From Phragmites australis (Eukaryota; Streptophyta; Magnoliopsida; Poales; Poaceae), in NCBI RefSeq assembly GCF_958298935.1, contig NC_084929.1:30321501-30385500 (forward strand): a DNA stretch of 64,000 nucleotides. Direction: 5' to 3'. The notes below the pieces were generated by a model, which had not been told where the DNA came from, ran no database searches, and saw nothing but the letters and a program-made list of their open reading frames with translations. Below, one piece after another: positions 24,937 through 37,099 of the stretch; within the stretch, counting starts at the first letter, position 1, and each line of letters begins with the position of its first letter. Made by a program: the position numbers and the translations under genes.

Positions 24937-26059
24937 CTATTGAAGCAGACCAGCAAGGTCATCGTAGTTGATGGATTCGCCAATGTCAAACGAGCTCTCG
25001 CCGAGCACCCAGTCCAAGCAGCCGTCAAAAGGTTCCGATCCCGGCGAGCTCGGACCAGTGGGCTCCGGCACTGGAGTTGACTTCTCGATCAGTTCAGTCA
25101 CGTTTCCCATGCCCGCTCGCAGTTCCTCTTCTTCCGGAAGGCCAAAGACCTCCGATGTCTTGCTGACCACCAGGCCGTCATCCTCACAGGACGGCCAGGG
25201 CGAACCGCTTGGCTGCTCGTCTCTGGTGCTCGAACCGAAGTTGATGACGAACGGCGCCGGTGGCTCGTCGTCGCCACGACAGCAGGTGTGCTCGCCGAAG
25301 TATGTGATGAGGTAGACGGATGGGTCGGCCTCCGATCGCTGCACCTGCCGCCTGGCCATGCAGCCATGGTCGTCCTTGTAGGTGCAGCGGAAGTAGAGCC
25401 TGTGAACGACAAGATCAAATGGTCCGTGATTAAGCATGTTGAGTTCTAGCAGGAATACAGGATTGCATCCAAAGAGGTCGTCGGTTAGGAATTTTGAAAG
25501 TAAACAGATCGGCACCTCGGGTACTTGCTGTCCTGGATGTCCTTGTGCCCGTACTTCCTCCAGATGAAGCCGTCCTCCATTGTCCATTTCTTCTCAACTC
25601 TCGTTCCATTTTCTCCACCACTCGCCCTGCAGATTAGCAATTTAGCATATACATCATCTGTGTTGTATAGCTGGTCACTATGCATGCTAATTTGTCGTAA
25701 ACTCGTGGTTAGCTCAAAACTAAGCCTGAAGATACGGTAATCAACCATGAGCCTAGCTAATTGTTGATTATTAATTACCTCGTTCTTTTGGAGCTCGTCG
25801 CAAGAGCAGCAGCCGAGCCGCGCTCCGGCTTGCGCTTCCTGGCACCGCCGGCAGCATCCGACGTGCCACTGCGCAGGGCCGCGAGCGCTCTGTTAAAGCA
25901 GCGGAGGATCTGCTCGGCGAGATCCCGGAGACCGTGTGGCATCTCGCCGGCCGCCTCAGGCTGCTGCTCGAACAGGGCCTTCAGAACGGCAGCCGACTCC
26001 CTCCCCTTGGCGACGAGCTCATACACCGCACAAGCTCCCGTACCTGTTGCCATTGCCAT
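24937..26059 (-). CDS. group III WRKY transcription factor with WRKYGHK heptapeptide
   Basis: Three exons on the minus strand: 26059-25779, 25626-25516 and 25399-24937 (281, 111 and 463 bp, giving 284 aa). All junctions are GT-AG and in phase. The intron inside the WRKY domain, after KYPR, is where most plant WRKY genes have one. The domain (about residues 109-172) has FIWRKYGHK at 115-122 and a C-X7-C-X23-H-X-C zinc finger (C136, C144, H168, C170), which defines group III. The N-terminus is helical, with a basic cluster GGARKRKPER at 71-80. The acidic C-terminus may be an activation domain. Group III WRKYs bind W-box DNA in the nucleus, often in stress responses. The heptapeptide has His where Gln is normal. 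The start is the first ATG after the TATA box; the only in-frame extension begins at GTG. No defect is seen. Confidence 0.93.
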
Positions 26060-26178
26060 CCTTTTTTCCCCAGACACTCTAACCGTGCTTGATCTGATCC
26101 AAATGGTCTCTTTTTGTCTTGTGCAAGTTTCGGGTGTGGAGTCCTCCTCCTGGGAAAAGGAGCCAGCCAGACGGCACC

Positions 26179-26186
26179 TATTTATA
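26179..26186 (-). promoter_or_regulatory. TATA box of the WRKY gene
   Basis: TATAAATA on the minus strand, 120 bp upstream of the start codon, implying a 5' UTR of roughly 90 bp. Confidence 0.75.
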
Positions 26187-26189
26187 GAG

Positions 26190-28190
26190 CTACTGATTGA
26201 GCTCCACGGCCAGTGATAATCGGGTAGGGTTTACTACTGTTTTGCTTACAGTAGCTCGATCAGAGTTAGGTTAGCAATAATAGGAGTATTAAACGAAGGG
26301 GAAGCAGCGTGGAATCAGGTAGATCTGCTACGCTTTTAAGCATGCACGCATGTTTACTGTATGCGTCTCTCTAGGCCATGCATGTGCCATATTAACTGTT
26401 CATGTGCCGTATTAGCTGTTCATGTGCCGCGTTGCCCTTGTTTCCGGTTTAATTTGAAGAAAGCTCGTGCAGTGAAAAAAATTTGGTCCAAAACCGGTGA
26501 TACACGGTTTACCGGGTCTACCGATGAACCTTGGTAAAAAAATTCACTATATTTACCAATATTTTATTTAAATTTGTTTTAATTTTGTTTGATATATTGG
26601 ATAAATTATATTTACTGGTAACCTCCGATAAATTTTTACCAGTAAAAAAACCTGAGCTCGAGTGGTTCAGTTAACAGAGGGAGTAGGAGTGGGTTAATAA
26701 TTAGAACGATTGATCTAGGGGTCACGCGAGCGACAAGATAGGGCATTTAAATAACAATGGGATTAGCTAGATACATTAAAGGGATGAGCTTACGATTGAG
26801 ACATGCAATTGCCACTTTGCAGGGTCAACTTCCCCCCTTCCCCCCAATGAACGAAACGGAAGAGGCCCTGCGTGCTAGCTGACCCTGCGAAATGGCCCGG
26901 GCTTAGATCAGCTGATGGGGATTCGGGCGTGATCTATACTGCAGAGTGACTTAAAAATTACGTAGCTCACTGATTATATTATCGATCAGTGCAAACTCAA
27001 AAGAATTCAGCCCTGCTCGGAGTTTGAATAAGCCTGCAGGTGTGAACCGCAGCTGGTGTGTGCACACATGCGTTTGATCGATGTCAGCTGGTGCATGGGA
27101 AAGGGGAGACGTACTATAGCCATGATGAGCTTTGCAACGTAAGTCGTGCTTAGTCATAATAGCCCTGATGACAGCAGCGTTAATCTCTCTGCTAGCTAAG
27201 TGTCTATGTCTGAAAAAAATTATAAATATTAAACGTGTAACATCAAGTATAAACTCAAATAATAGTGATGTAGATGCTTATGGAAGCACCACCTGACGAA
27301 TACGTCGGGAGTGATATCGTAGTTTGACTTAAGATGGGATAAAAAAAGAAAATTATCCACTAATTTCTCTCTTAATTAATTTATTTATCTTTATTAGTAA
27401 AATATGTCATATATCCGTAGCGGGTAACAATGTAAGGAGGCTAGATGATGAGGATGGTTGGTAAAAGTGGATAAAATATTCGAATTTTAGAATTTTATTA
27501 GATGAAAGAAGGGTAGGGGAAGAGGTAACGTGGGAATAAATTGTATTTTATATAATAGAGATATATATAATTTTAAGAAATATACCCTAACATCTCAATT
27601 AGTAGTCCAATTCTTCTATAACAAATTTCAATTAGTAGTCCAATTCACGTTAATTTAACATGCGAGGCGAGCTTATTTGACAAGAAAGCTAGGTTTGGTA
27701 CGACATAGGAGTTTCAGAAGAATTTTACAGAAATTTTGCTGAAAATAGTTCAATTTTCTCATAAATACGGAAAATTCATGTGTTCCGAATTATCACGTAG
27801 TTGGAGGAATTGACCAAATTATATTAAGGACAACGGGTGGTTTGAAATATTCATGTATTCAACTATACAGTTTCCAAATTCCGTACTACCCTCGAGATTT
27901 GTTATGTAGTATCTTACAATCTCAAGAATAAACTACTATGATTTTTCATAAATTAGTTAGATGAAATTCGTAGGACTAGTATGTAAAAACTATATTACTC
28001 GTATTTTAAGTAAAATTTATTTGCATAAAATTTGTAATTTAAGGCATAGTCAATTGTTCAAATTGTAAATAAGTGTAGCTTGATGTTCTAGATGGATGTT
28101 CAACTTAACAGTCTCCAATGAAACACTGGTATATAAAACAACAGTGGAAAACTGACAATTCTCTATGGGACTTTGAGATCTAGTAGGGGT
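26190..28190. other. AT-rich intergenic DNA upstream of WRKY
   Basis: No coding sequence recognised. 26480-26660 holds CCGGT-flanked repeats (ACCGGTGATACACGG and TTTACCAGTAAAA-type motifs), a decayed repeat seen in grasses. 26380-26430 has a short tandem (GTTCATGTGCCGTATTAGCT). The WRKY promoter must lie in the first kilobase. Confidence 0.5.
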
Positions 28191-28673
28191 TGTTAGAATT
28201 ATTAGGACCGGTCCATATAATAATTCATAATAAATCTTAAAGACTCATATTGTTGAGAGGAGACCCATGATGAGGTCAACCTCCTATTAGTAACATATTG
28301 CTAATAGAGATGGAGGTGAGGAGGCTTCTCCCTGTATATATGTAAGAACTCTCACCTCATTGGGTGTACAATATAGACTACTAATTGAGAGTAGCCCTAA
28401 AATTGAGAATACCCTCATTACGTGAATCTATATAAGAGTTAGTGTTTTTCTCTCTTTCTCTTTCTGTTGCGTTGCCGCTGTAGTCTATTCCATCCCAACG
28501 TCAACATGCACCGGCAACCAGGAGAGCAGGTCTCCGAAACCCTCGCTCTTGAGATCTTGAACCGGGAGAGGATGAATAAAGTTTTTAAACGCTCCACGCG
28601 ACTGCTCAAGATCTTCACCACGGCTCATCTTCCTAGTCACTTCGATGCCCGTTATCATCGTCAACAAATTCAG
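28191..28673 (+). mobile_element. copia-like LTR remnant
   Basis: Starts TGTTAGAATTATTAGG and contains ATATATGTAAGAACTC. It ends near CAACAAATTCA, followed by GTGTTATCAGAAGG, a diverged primer site. Start motif, size and primer-like sequence fit a copia LTR. No gag or pol follows. The borders are approximate. Confidence 0.45.
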
Positions 28674-29480
28674 TGTGTTATCAGAAGGATCGATCGCGCC
28701 GTCAACACAGTGCAACCAACATCTTCAGTAACCTCCACAGGGTATGACCAGTATGTAAAAACCATGTTACACATACTTTATTTTCTACGGTTCCTAATTT
28801 CGTAGTAGATCTAAGCATATGTAGTGTTTTCATATACATGACTAGATTATGCTATGCTAATATGAACATGTTAGTTTATTAGTTTATTCTCATAAATTAT
28901 TTATAGATTAAATTAAACATAAAAGTGTCATTTTTCCAACAGCCATCACATGCAGATGACATTTATTATTTGAGTTATACTGCTATATCATGTAACCTTC
29001 GGTTGAGCACCTAATCTCCATAACCACCGAACTTGTCTTTTTAGATGAACTTAACTGCAATGACTGGTCTCACACACCTGCGGTACGTTCCCACCTTGAT
29101 TTTTTTTAGAACTCGACCTTGAAACTTGGAAGAATGTTGACTATGATACATATTGTCATAGCGTCTCCATGTTGTGTACTTGCGTTGCATATCTCCATTC
29201 TTATCAAAACGTCGAAACAAATGAGGACTGATAATTGGAACTTATGACCTGTTCACTCAAAAAAAACTTATGACCTCTTTGGATAGGTGGGTTGAGATCC
29301 AAATCTAGAACCTGGTTAGAGCAATCGACCGTGTTATTTGAAACACCCCCTTTGTACCCCCAATCCAAATCTAGAACCTAGTTAGAGCAATTGACCGCGT
29401 TATTTGAAACACCCCTTGTACCCGTAGGAGATGGTTGCGACGAAAGCTACACCCCGATGAAGTTGAGCACTCGTGCGGCA
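28674..29480. other. noncoding, AT-rich
   Basis: Contains a near-duplicate of about 50 bp (CCAAATCTAGAACCTGGTTAG at 29299 and CCAAATCTAGAACCTAGTTAG at 29364, each followed by AGCAATYGACCG). Otherwise nothing recognised. Confidence 0.4.
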
Positions 29481-29488
29481 CTTGTGTT

Positions 29489-29685
29489 CAGTGGTGGAGC
29501 TAGCGGAGGCTCAAGGGGGTGTTGATCTCCTTCATCCAAACAAGTTCCAAACAAAGGGTACTGATCCTCTCCTTCTTCTTTCATCTCCTCCTACATCACC
29601 TTATCTCATAAAGAATCTATATGAGAAGTTGTAAGCCGGCAGGGGGTGCCGCAGCACGCCCAGCACCCCCCTAGATCCGCCCCTG
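29489..29685. mobile_element. hAT MITE, 197 bp
   Basis: Ends CAGTGGTGGAGCTAG and CTAGATCCGCCCCTG form a 15-bp inverted pair with three mismatches. The flanks are a perfect 8-bp duplication, CTTGTGTT (29481-29488 and 29686-29693). Size, ends and duplication fit a non-autonomous hAT element. Confidence 0.92.
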
Positions 29686-29693
29686 CTTGTGTT

Positions 29694-30410
29694 CGTTGGC
29701 TGGTGATCAGCTAGGAGGAAGGCGTTGCATGTGTGATCATGGACGAAGGTGACAAGGAACAAGGGAGGGCTATCGCTGTTTTGCTGCTGCAGGTATTTCT
29801 TCGCCGGGCAACGATGGCTGTGTCATCGCTGTAACCACACATGTAGTACAACTTGCAAAGATGTAAGCTCGAGTGTGTGCCTGTTAAGATTATGTGTTTT
29901 GGTGTTACTTAGTTTCTAGTAAACATCTGCAAGAATTAACTCTATTTAAGCTTACCACTCACGCATTCCTGAATTTCTAAATGCGTAGTATAATATTGTA
30001 AGTATGGGTGTATTGTGCCAAACATTGAATTATTAACCACTTTCTAATTTCTGTGTGCATGGAGGTAAATTGGCTAGTAATTAATTCATACCGGAGAAAG
30101 TCATGTATAAAGCAGACAACCAAAGTTGGGCATCGCAATATTTGACCTAAGCCCTTTTTGTTATCAGCTTTGCTAATTTTCAATTGCCTAAAAAATTCTT
30201 GTCTCTTAGTCACCTAAGGTTGCATTAGTTTAAGATTGTAATACAATGTGCAGCTATAGTGGAAACCTATTGCAATTTGCACACTGTATAATAGGAAGAA
30301 CATATGGGAGCTATTGGATAGCGATCTAATGGTTCAGAGAAAGTAACTGGAAAGGGAAAAAAATCAGCCTTCTCTCTAACTAATCTGTATTTTTTTCACT
30401 AATTAATTTA
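29694..30410. other. noncoding spacer
   Basis: No ORF or repeat recognised. The end nearest 30410 may have been 3' UTR of the adjacent gene fragment. Confidence 0.4.
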
Positions 30411-30417
30411 CTGTTCA

Positions 30418-30814
30418 ACAAAGCATCCTTCCTGGAACGCCATCTCTTTGGCCTCCTCTTCATCGTCATCAAGAGAATTACTTGCTCTCCTCGGCCGGCC
30501 TGAACATGTAGAACATGAACAAGTAGAACACCATGGTGGCCACCTCCTCTGCCAAGATGCTCACCCACCGGTACTTGTAACTGGCAATGGTCTTGAGCGC
30601 ATACACGGCGATCCTAGTGAAGGACAAGTACCCAATCACCACTACGTAGAACTGCCAGAACAGAGTGAGCTTGGAGAGGTTCCGTGCCGCCTTGCCATTG
30701 GTCTTGGACATCTCCTTGAGCATCCGAATCGACCACACAACCATGAAGAGCACTGCGCAGCAGCACCCAACATCCACGAATAGCAAGATCTGGTTCCATG
30801 TCACCCAATGTTAA
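30418..30814 (-). pseudogene. last exon of a lung seven-transmembrane receptor/GOST family gene
   Basis: The minus-strand reading gives WNQILLFVDVGCCCAVLF, then KLTLFWQFYVVVIGYLSFTR and TIASYKYRWVSILAEEVAT. These three membrane segments and loops match the C-terminal half of plant lung-7TM (GOST, GPR107-like) proteins, which sit in the Golgi and endosomal system. The exon follows a TTCAG acceptor at 30815. After FRPAEESK the codon reads TAA where the family has Tyr, and a 2-base loss follows. The acidic tail (LDDDEEEA) is then found in another frame down to about 30418. The upstream exons for the signal peptide, luminal domain and first membrane segments are not found. It is an orphan, broken fragment. 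Confidence 0.8.
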
Positions 30815-31590
30815 CTGAACTTCACTTTTAGATCAATTCAAGACCCTTGACCAGAAGTTACATGCAGTTAGAGTATCAGTGGATCAGGACTCCAAACTTC
30901 AATATAGAAAGGCATCGGAGCATACCTGAACTTCATTGTGATTGTCATATCTGAATATGCATAAATGAGACATAGAGTATTGATAATATGACATATGCTA
31001 GCCATAAAATTACAAAAGGAACATAAAATTGTTTTGATGCTCATTATTACTAGTGAAGAATCAAAATGCCCACAACCCTGTCTGCAACCATCTATAGAAC
31101 ATGGAAGAGCTCCAGTCAAAAGAACAGAACTTTTAGTAATTCTAAAGTGGCCTGACTAATTCTTCTGCAACATGATCTTTTACTTGGGTTCTCCTGACGT
31201 ACGGAGTTGGATCTACACCATTGTAGTCACAAATCTACAACCCAATTGGGTTCAAAAGTTATTTGAAAAAACTGTCATAGGTTTAGCAGACATTGAACTT
31301 GAAAGTTGATTCCAATTCTAACTATTCCATATATAATTCTTATGCAAAACATTTCACAATTACAATCTATTATACATCTCATAAATATCATCAAATTAAC
31401 AGAGCAACAAGAAGAAAACCAACATATCAGGTAATCTTGCACATCAAGGCCAAACTCCCAGAGCTAGCACAACAGAAATACACACACAATTATTAAAATG
31501 AATAATAGCAAACACAATTATCTCACGAGAGCAAACACACTCAAGAGCTAGCACAATAGAAATACTAGCACATCACAGATTCATTCATTG
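30815..31590. other. former intron or spacer
   Basis: AT-rich with no further GOST exon recognised; no other gene seen. Confidence 0.35.
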
Positions 31591-32500
31591 ATCAATGCAA
31601 ACAAGCACTACTACTAGTACACATCGTACCTCCACATGCCCTGAGGTGCTATCGAGCTGGACGAAAAGGCTACCACCACATCAAGGCCAGCACCAAGTGG
31701 GAGAGGAGGTAGATCACCATGCTAGAGCTAGGCATGGAGGACGTGGAGGACCTCTCCGTGCTGGAGCAACTCGTGGTGGTGAAGGAGGCATCCACGATAG
31801 AGCAGCATGCTGTGTTGGAGGCTGTGGCCATGGATCTAGTCGCAATGCATCTAGTAGCTATGGATCCGGTCGCCGTAGTGGAGGAGCTCGCCGTGAGGGA
31901 AGTCTTTGTGGTGGAAGATCTCTCTATGGATCTCCTGTCCAGCATAGATCCAGCGAGGAGGGAATGGATATGTCCCTAATGAGGCCATCCCGCACGGATT
32001 CGATGAGGGGAGGTGTGGATCTAGTGAGGGGAACCGAGGGAGGAGCGTATCCATCCCCCTTTGAGGGTGTCCTACATGGATCCAGCAAGGATGGAGTGGA
32101 TCCGTCTCTCATGAGGCTGTTTCGTATGGATCCGGTGAGGGGAGGTTCGGATCCGACCGCCTTGAGGTCGTTCCGCACAGATCCAGCGAGGCACACAACG
32201 AGGAGAGGGTTGGATCCGGCGGCTTGCACCAGTGAGGCACACCGCCATCGTCGTCCGCCCACTGCGCTGCTGTCGCATGCTCGGGAGTGACCTTCCGGCC
32301 TCCGCCACCGCGCATGGCCGAGGGTAGCCTCCCGACCTCTGCCACCGCGCACGTTGTACCTCCGCACCTAGAAGTCCCTGCAAGGAAGGATCTGACGAAG
32401 GAAAGGTCGACTCGTCAGCCGACACCGTGTTTCTCCATCCCTATCGCCAGGCACTTCCTCCAGCAGTGGTGCCTAGTCACCGTGCATCTGTACCGAGTCT
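31591..32500. repeat. GC-rich region with degenerate GGATCC-centred repeats
   Basis: From about 31830 to 32220, units such as ATGGATCCGGTGAGGGGAGG, GTGGATCTAGTGAGGGGA and CAGATCCAGCGAGGC recur with variable spacing. The ORFs on both strands (for example 31595-32290) have repeat-driven composition and match no family I know, so I treat them as non-genic. Confidence 0.45.
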
Positions 32501-34530
32501 AATCCAAGGGTCGAGGGCTTCACGTGATTCATTTCTATAGATCCTTGCGCTCCGTGCAACATTGGTTATTAACCACTGCACTGGGGCATTAGCCTAAGCT
32601 GACGCAAGAATGTGACGACCATGTCATTGGCATAATCAGGTGTGTAGGTGTGGAATCCCGAATTTTTTAGCGTAACATCTAAATTAAGTTGCTAATTAAC
32701 AGGGACCGATAGGGTCAGCGATGCACCCCTGCAATATGATCAGCAGCAGACGCAGAATCAGGTAGAAAATTCATTAATTTCTCTCTCTCTCTCTCTCTTT
32801 TTCTTTTTCCCTTCTCTCTCATGTATAGAGAAAAATTGTTTGCGGTCGCGGCCCCTCCCCACCCAATCCGCCCGTGAATATGATTGTATTGGCACCTGCC
32901 CTCCGCATTGATCATGCATTTATGCAGAATATTATCATCTTGCTAAAAAAACTGTATCTGGGTGACCTTCCATTAGGTGAGACGTTACGATAATCTACCT
33001 CGCAAGAAAGATGCGATTGGATTGTCGTGGATGTGCTTGACCAAGGGCTTCTCACTACGCAGGGTTTGTCAAGCTCACATAGTAGTTTTCAGTTTTCGTC
33101 CTTGCTTTTTAAAGACCCGTCTTCTTTGTTCCTCGTGTTTCGGTTGCAAACAATGCCAACACAAGCCTCATGCGTCGGAGGCGGCAGAGTTGCCAGAATA
33201 CGGCGGCGGCGGCGAGCCGGCGTGTGTAAACCAGCTCAGTCGCGGTAAGACGATGCGCGCGATTTAGCCATCTCGATGCCATGTTAGGAAGATAAGCTTA
33301 CTTGTCTAATTGAGATTTTCTGGTTATAATCGCAAGAACTTATTGATAGCCGGAACTCAGCACAATAAGAACTGCTATTGGTACTGGGCCGGTAGCCCAG
33401 TTCAATTAGGTATCTAATTCACTCGGCCTGCCAGAAAATGCCTGAGCAGTAGGCCGGACAAACCAGAAAGGACACGTTTTCATAGCTTGATTTTTTTTTC
33501 ATCGCTTGGGCCTTGCCCAAAAGAACTGGCCCACTGCGCCTAGCAACCCGAATTTTTACATTTTTATATTTTAATTTTTCAAATTTAGCAATTTTAACGG
33601 CTGATTGAAAAAATTGAAGGACGAAAGCTGTACATGCTCAACTGAAATTTATCGTACCTTTTTTAGTTGGAATTTTTGTGAGAGCGAATTAGAATTTTTT
33701 ACACCATAATTTTTCATATTTTTTATAACTTTTTATATAGTATTTTAAATTTTAAGAATAATGCAATAATATGTATCAATTTTTTAAGTCGATAGATTAA
33801 TTTTTAAAAACATGTTACCCCGTGGAAAAGCGACATGCACCCATCACCCTTCCAACCAGGGCCAGCCTATTCATGCGATTTTTTTAAAAAGACGCTTAAA
33901 ATTGCTAAATTTAAAAAATAAAATAAAAAATCGTAATTCTCCAGCATCCGTGCCACAGGAAAAGATCCCAGCCCAGATTAGTTTATTGGGACCGAAGTGG
34001 CCGCATGAGTGTAACAGCTGCAGCCTGCCTTGCTGGGCTGGTGGCGAACTGCTAGCATTACAACAGTCGACGCCTCGCGGCGATTCGTTCATGCGAGTTG
34101 AGCTTTCGTTCCAGCTCAAAGAAAAAAAAGAGCTTTCGTTCGTGTACATTGGGCGATCCGCGCAGGGCTTTCGGAGATCGGAACATCCACGCAATCGGAG
34201 CAGGGGAGATTACTGTGAAGAGGGCAGGTGGGGAATCTAAGGCTCGTCACAGAACACGAGAAAATGTCACAGAAAAGCCAAACTGGAGGAGGCCATTTGC
34301 ATCGGCCAGCCAGCATTATATCCTGCGTTTCTTCCCTGTAGGAAAGAGCTCCAGAGCTGCGGTGTTCGCCATGGGATCACTTCGTCAGTATCACACAGCG
34401 ACACATCGCTTTCCAAATCCATAGAACAACTCGCAAAGAGGGAAAACAAAGAAAAGAAAAGGCAACGGCCAAACCAAGAGCCAGCTGAGATTACAGAGAA
34501 CGACGGATCGACACCTCAAATTGCAGAGAA
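32501..34530. other. intergenic, little recognised
   Basis: Contains a (CT)9 microsatellite at 32781-32798. The AT-rich stretch 33540-33800 has no ORF. ORFs at 32977-33267 and 33812-34240 have no recognisable domains and are not called. Confidence 0.4.
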
Positions 34531-34629
34531 CTATGCGGCGGAGAGGTAGTTGAGGAGGAAACCGCGGAGGAGCTCAACGCCACCAGCCTTCCGCCCCGTG
34601 CGAGATGACGGCGGCGGCGCGTTGAGGTA

Positions 34630-34800
34630 GGCTTGGGGGCGTGGAGACGAGCACATCGGCTTCTTATATAGAGCTAGGGTGGCTAGGGCACGTTTAGTCG
34701 TAGTTCCTGGGCCATGGCCTATATAAGTACAGAAGCCCGAAATAGATTTGGACTGGTAAGAGCCCAACGTCCAGCCTATGAGGATTGAGACTAAAAATGA
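34630..34800 (-). promoter_or_regulatory. possible core promoter with TATA box, telo-box-like and TCP site II-like motifs
   Basis: On the minus strand, TTGGGCTC, GGCCATGGCCCAGG and GCCCTAGCCACCCTAGC precede CTATATAAG (34663-34671). TGGGCY and ACCCTA motifs near a TATA box are typical of promoters of translation and snoRNA genes. A GC-rich leader follows (34530-34640), but no convincing coding region or snoRNA is seen downstream, so the transcript is unknown and may be a truncated gene 5' end. Confidence 0.3.
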
Positions 34801-36180
34801 TTTTTTTATTTATATATTTTTAAATTTAAAAAATTACAAAATTATGTGGTCATTTTGAAAATTTGTCTAAATAGTGCAGGAGGTTTAAAATTCATAAAGG
34901 TACTGTGTTTCAATACTTTTAATGTTCAAGACACAATCAAAATAGTCATAAAAAATTCTGGAAAAAAAATTATGCTGTAGTTGATGTTATCATCTTGCAA
35001 ATATGGCATGTAAGATGAGAAAGAAAAAGAAAAATTTTAGTGTAAGATGAGAAACAGAAAAGATAAATTTCAACATCATGTCATATATTTGTTCGAAAAT
35101 TGTGAAGTGCTAGATTATAATATCCTCTATACTACAAATTTTTTTCAAAAATTTTCATGACTACTTCAATATCATTTTGAAGGTTGAGAGCATTAAAACA
35201 CGTTATTTTTATGATTTTTTGTATTTTTAATTAAAATACATATATATAAATAAATAATGTCACTAAAATGAACTCAAATTGAATCAGAAGAAATACATCA
35301 GCTGTAGCAGCGCCAAAAATCAAAGATAATATTTGTACGTGTAATCGTTAAATGAGAATGTAAAAATCCACATTAATTTTTTTCTTAACATAGATGGGTG
35401 TTTTCTACACTTGAGTTTTGGTGTGTGCACTTGTACACTTCGAAAAAATCCGTGGAAGCTGCGCTGATGAAATGGAAAACGCTCAACATCGGTCAGTAGC
35501 GCCGGCTCTTCAGAAGCGGGCTCGGTGAATTGTACCTCCAAAGGGCAAACGCGACGTGCAGCGGCGGCGGTGGTAGCGTCTCCGCACCGGTGCCAATCAG
35601 GTCACTATTGCAGTGGCAGAGTCGGGTAGAAACTAATTCTATAGTATCTTGTTAGAAAGATCTTTATGAGATCTTATCCGTACTATCTGTCTTGTGATTC
35701 AACGATTAAGTTAAAAAGAGGAAAAATCTTTTGTAGGACATAGTCCTATACAATTTGCTTTCGAGTCGAACACCCGCGGTGGGGGCAACGTCCGAGTTGA
35801 CTACTGTTACTCGATCTGAATCTTGCGACCCATGGTGGATGGTGTGTGCCTAGATTAGGGCGCTGAGGCAGGCCAGACGGCCGAGGTTCACTGTGCTCAC
35901 AAGGCGGGGTGCATGGGCATGTGTGTTCGGCCCTCCAATGGTTGTGCATGCAATTTAACGATTACACGTGCTCACAAGGCCGGGCATGCATGTGTGCTCG
36001 GCCCTCCAATGGCTGTGCACGCGCCACGCGAGCTGGCCGATGGAATGAGGGCTCAGATGTGGCAGGTAAACGACAGTTTCACGCACGTTGCGCACATAAA
36101 TTTTGCTGTTTCTCGTGAAAAGGACTGATTACAGCAACTCTACTGCTGCACCATGGATAGTGCCTTTTTTTTAGGAAACC
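34801..36180. other. AT-rich intergenic DNA
   Basis: 35000-35230 has imperfect inverted repeat pieces (TAAGATGAGAAAGAAAAAG and TAAGATGAGAAACAGAAAAG, and ATTTTCATGACTACTTC). 35905-36010 has a near-direct repeat (GCTCACAAGGCGGGGTGCATG and GCTCACAAGGCCGGGCATGCATG, each followed by CGGCCCTCCAATGG). No gene recognised. Confidence 0.4.
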
Positions 36181-36840
36181 GGCGGATTCATGTTACGTCA
36201 TGAATTTTAGCTTCAAATTGCTTAGCAATAGCTTTTAAATAAGAACATGTCAAAATAATGCGCACATCAGGCAAGAGAGGCTAAGGATATGTTTGTTTCA
36301 GCTTTGGATTTTCGAAAATTTGATCTTGAATTGCTTTAGCTATTCATATTACAACATGAATTTTAACTTCAAAATGCGCTACAATAGCTTTAAGGTAACA
36401 ACATGTCAAAATAATACACACCCATTCAAGCAAAAGAGGTAAGAGCATTTTTTTTTAGATTTGGCTTTTGAAAAAGCTAATTATGGAGTATGGCTTTGAA
36501 AAAAATGACTATGGAGCATGGCCTTGGAAAAGTTGATTCTGCAACATGGCTTTAGAAAAGTTGATTCTGCAACGTGCCTTTGGAAAAGTTCGAAAAGCTA
36601 ATTCTAGATTGGATTTTGATATGGATGAAATGTATAATATATGTAATACCCCTAATGGCAACATCAGAACACCATCCCTCATAATCCACAGAGCAGCTTT
36701 AGTGCTTGTTTGTTTTGGCTGTAGCTTTCGAAAAAGCCTGTTTTGGATTGAATTTTTTATACGGATGAAATGTACTATGTATGTAATACCCTTAGTGATA
36801 ACCTCAAAGCATCATCTCTTAGAATAAAAAGGCAGCTCCA
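36181..36840. repeat. two sets of ~110-bp diverged direct repeats
   Basis: Set A: 36195-36300 and 36355-36440 share CAATAGCTTT, AACATGTCAAAATAAT and CAAGAGAGG/CAAAAGAGG. Set B: 36590-36680 and 36735-36830 share GATGAAATGTA, TATGTAATACCC and CATC(C/T)CT motifs. They look like fragments of one small decayed transposon family (GTTTGTTT(C/T)(A/G)GCT motifs). Confidence 0.55.
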
Positions 36841-37099
36841 GACCATCTCATGAATTCTCATAGTAAACATACCTTTTGATTCCAAGAATTGGTTTCCAGA
36901 ATCAGGTTGTTTAATTGTTTCAGCTTCTGATTCTAATTTAGAATCAAAAGTTGGCCTTTAATAGACAACTTTTGATTCTCCAAATCTATTTTTAGAAGTA
37001 GGCAGCTTGTTTTAGCTTCTGCTTTTAAGAAGTTGAAGTTGAAAAATAGCTAAACAAGCATACTCTAAGAGTAAGACACTAAGACACATGAGGAGCTAA

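Noticed and set aside
31595..32290. 231-residue plus ORF
   Set aside because: Low-complexity, repeat-driven, with equally long ORFs on the opposite strand.
34531..34656. 41-residue ORF as a microprotein gene
   Set aside because: Its ATG lies only about 8-15 bp downstream of the TATA box, upstream of the expected transcription start.
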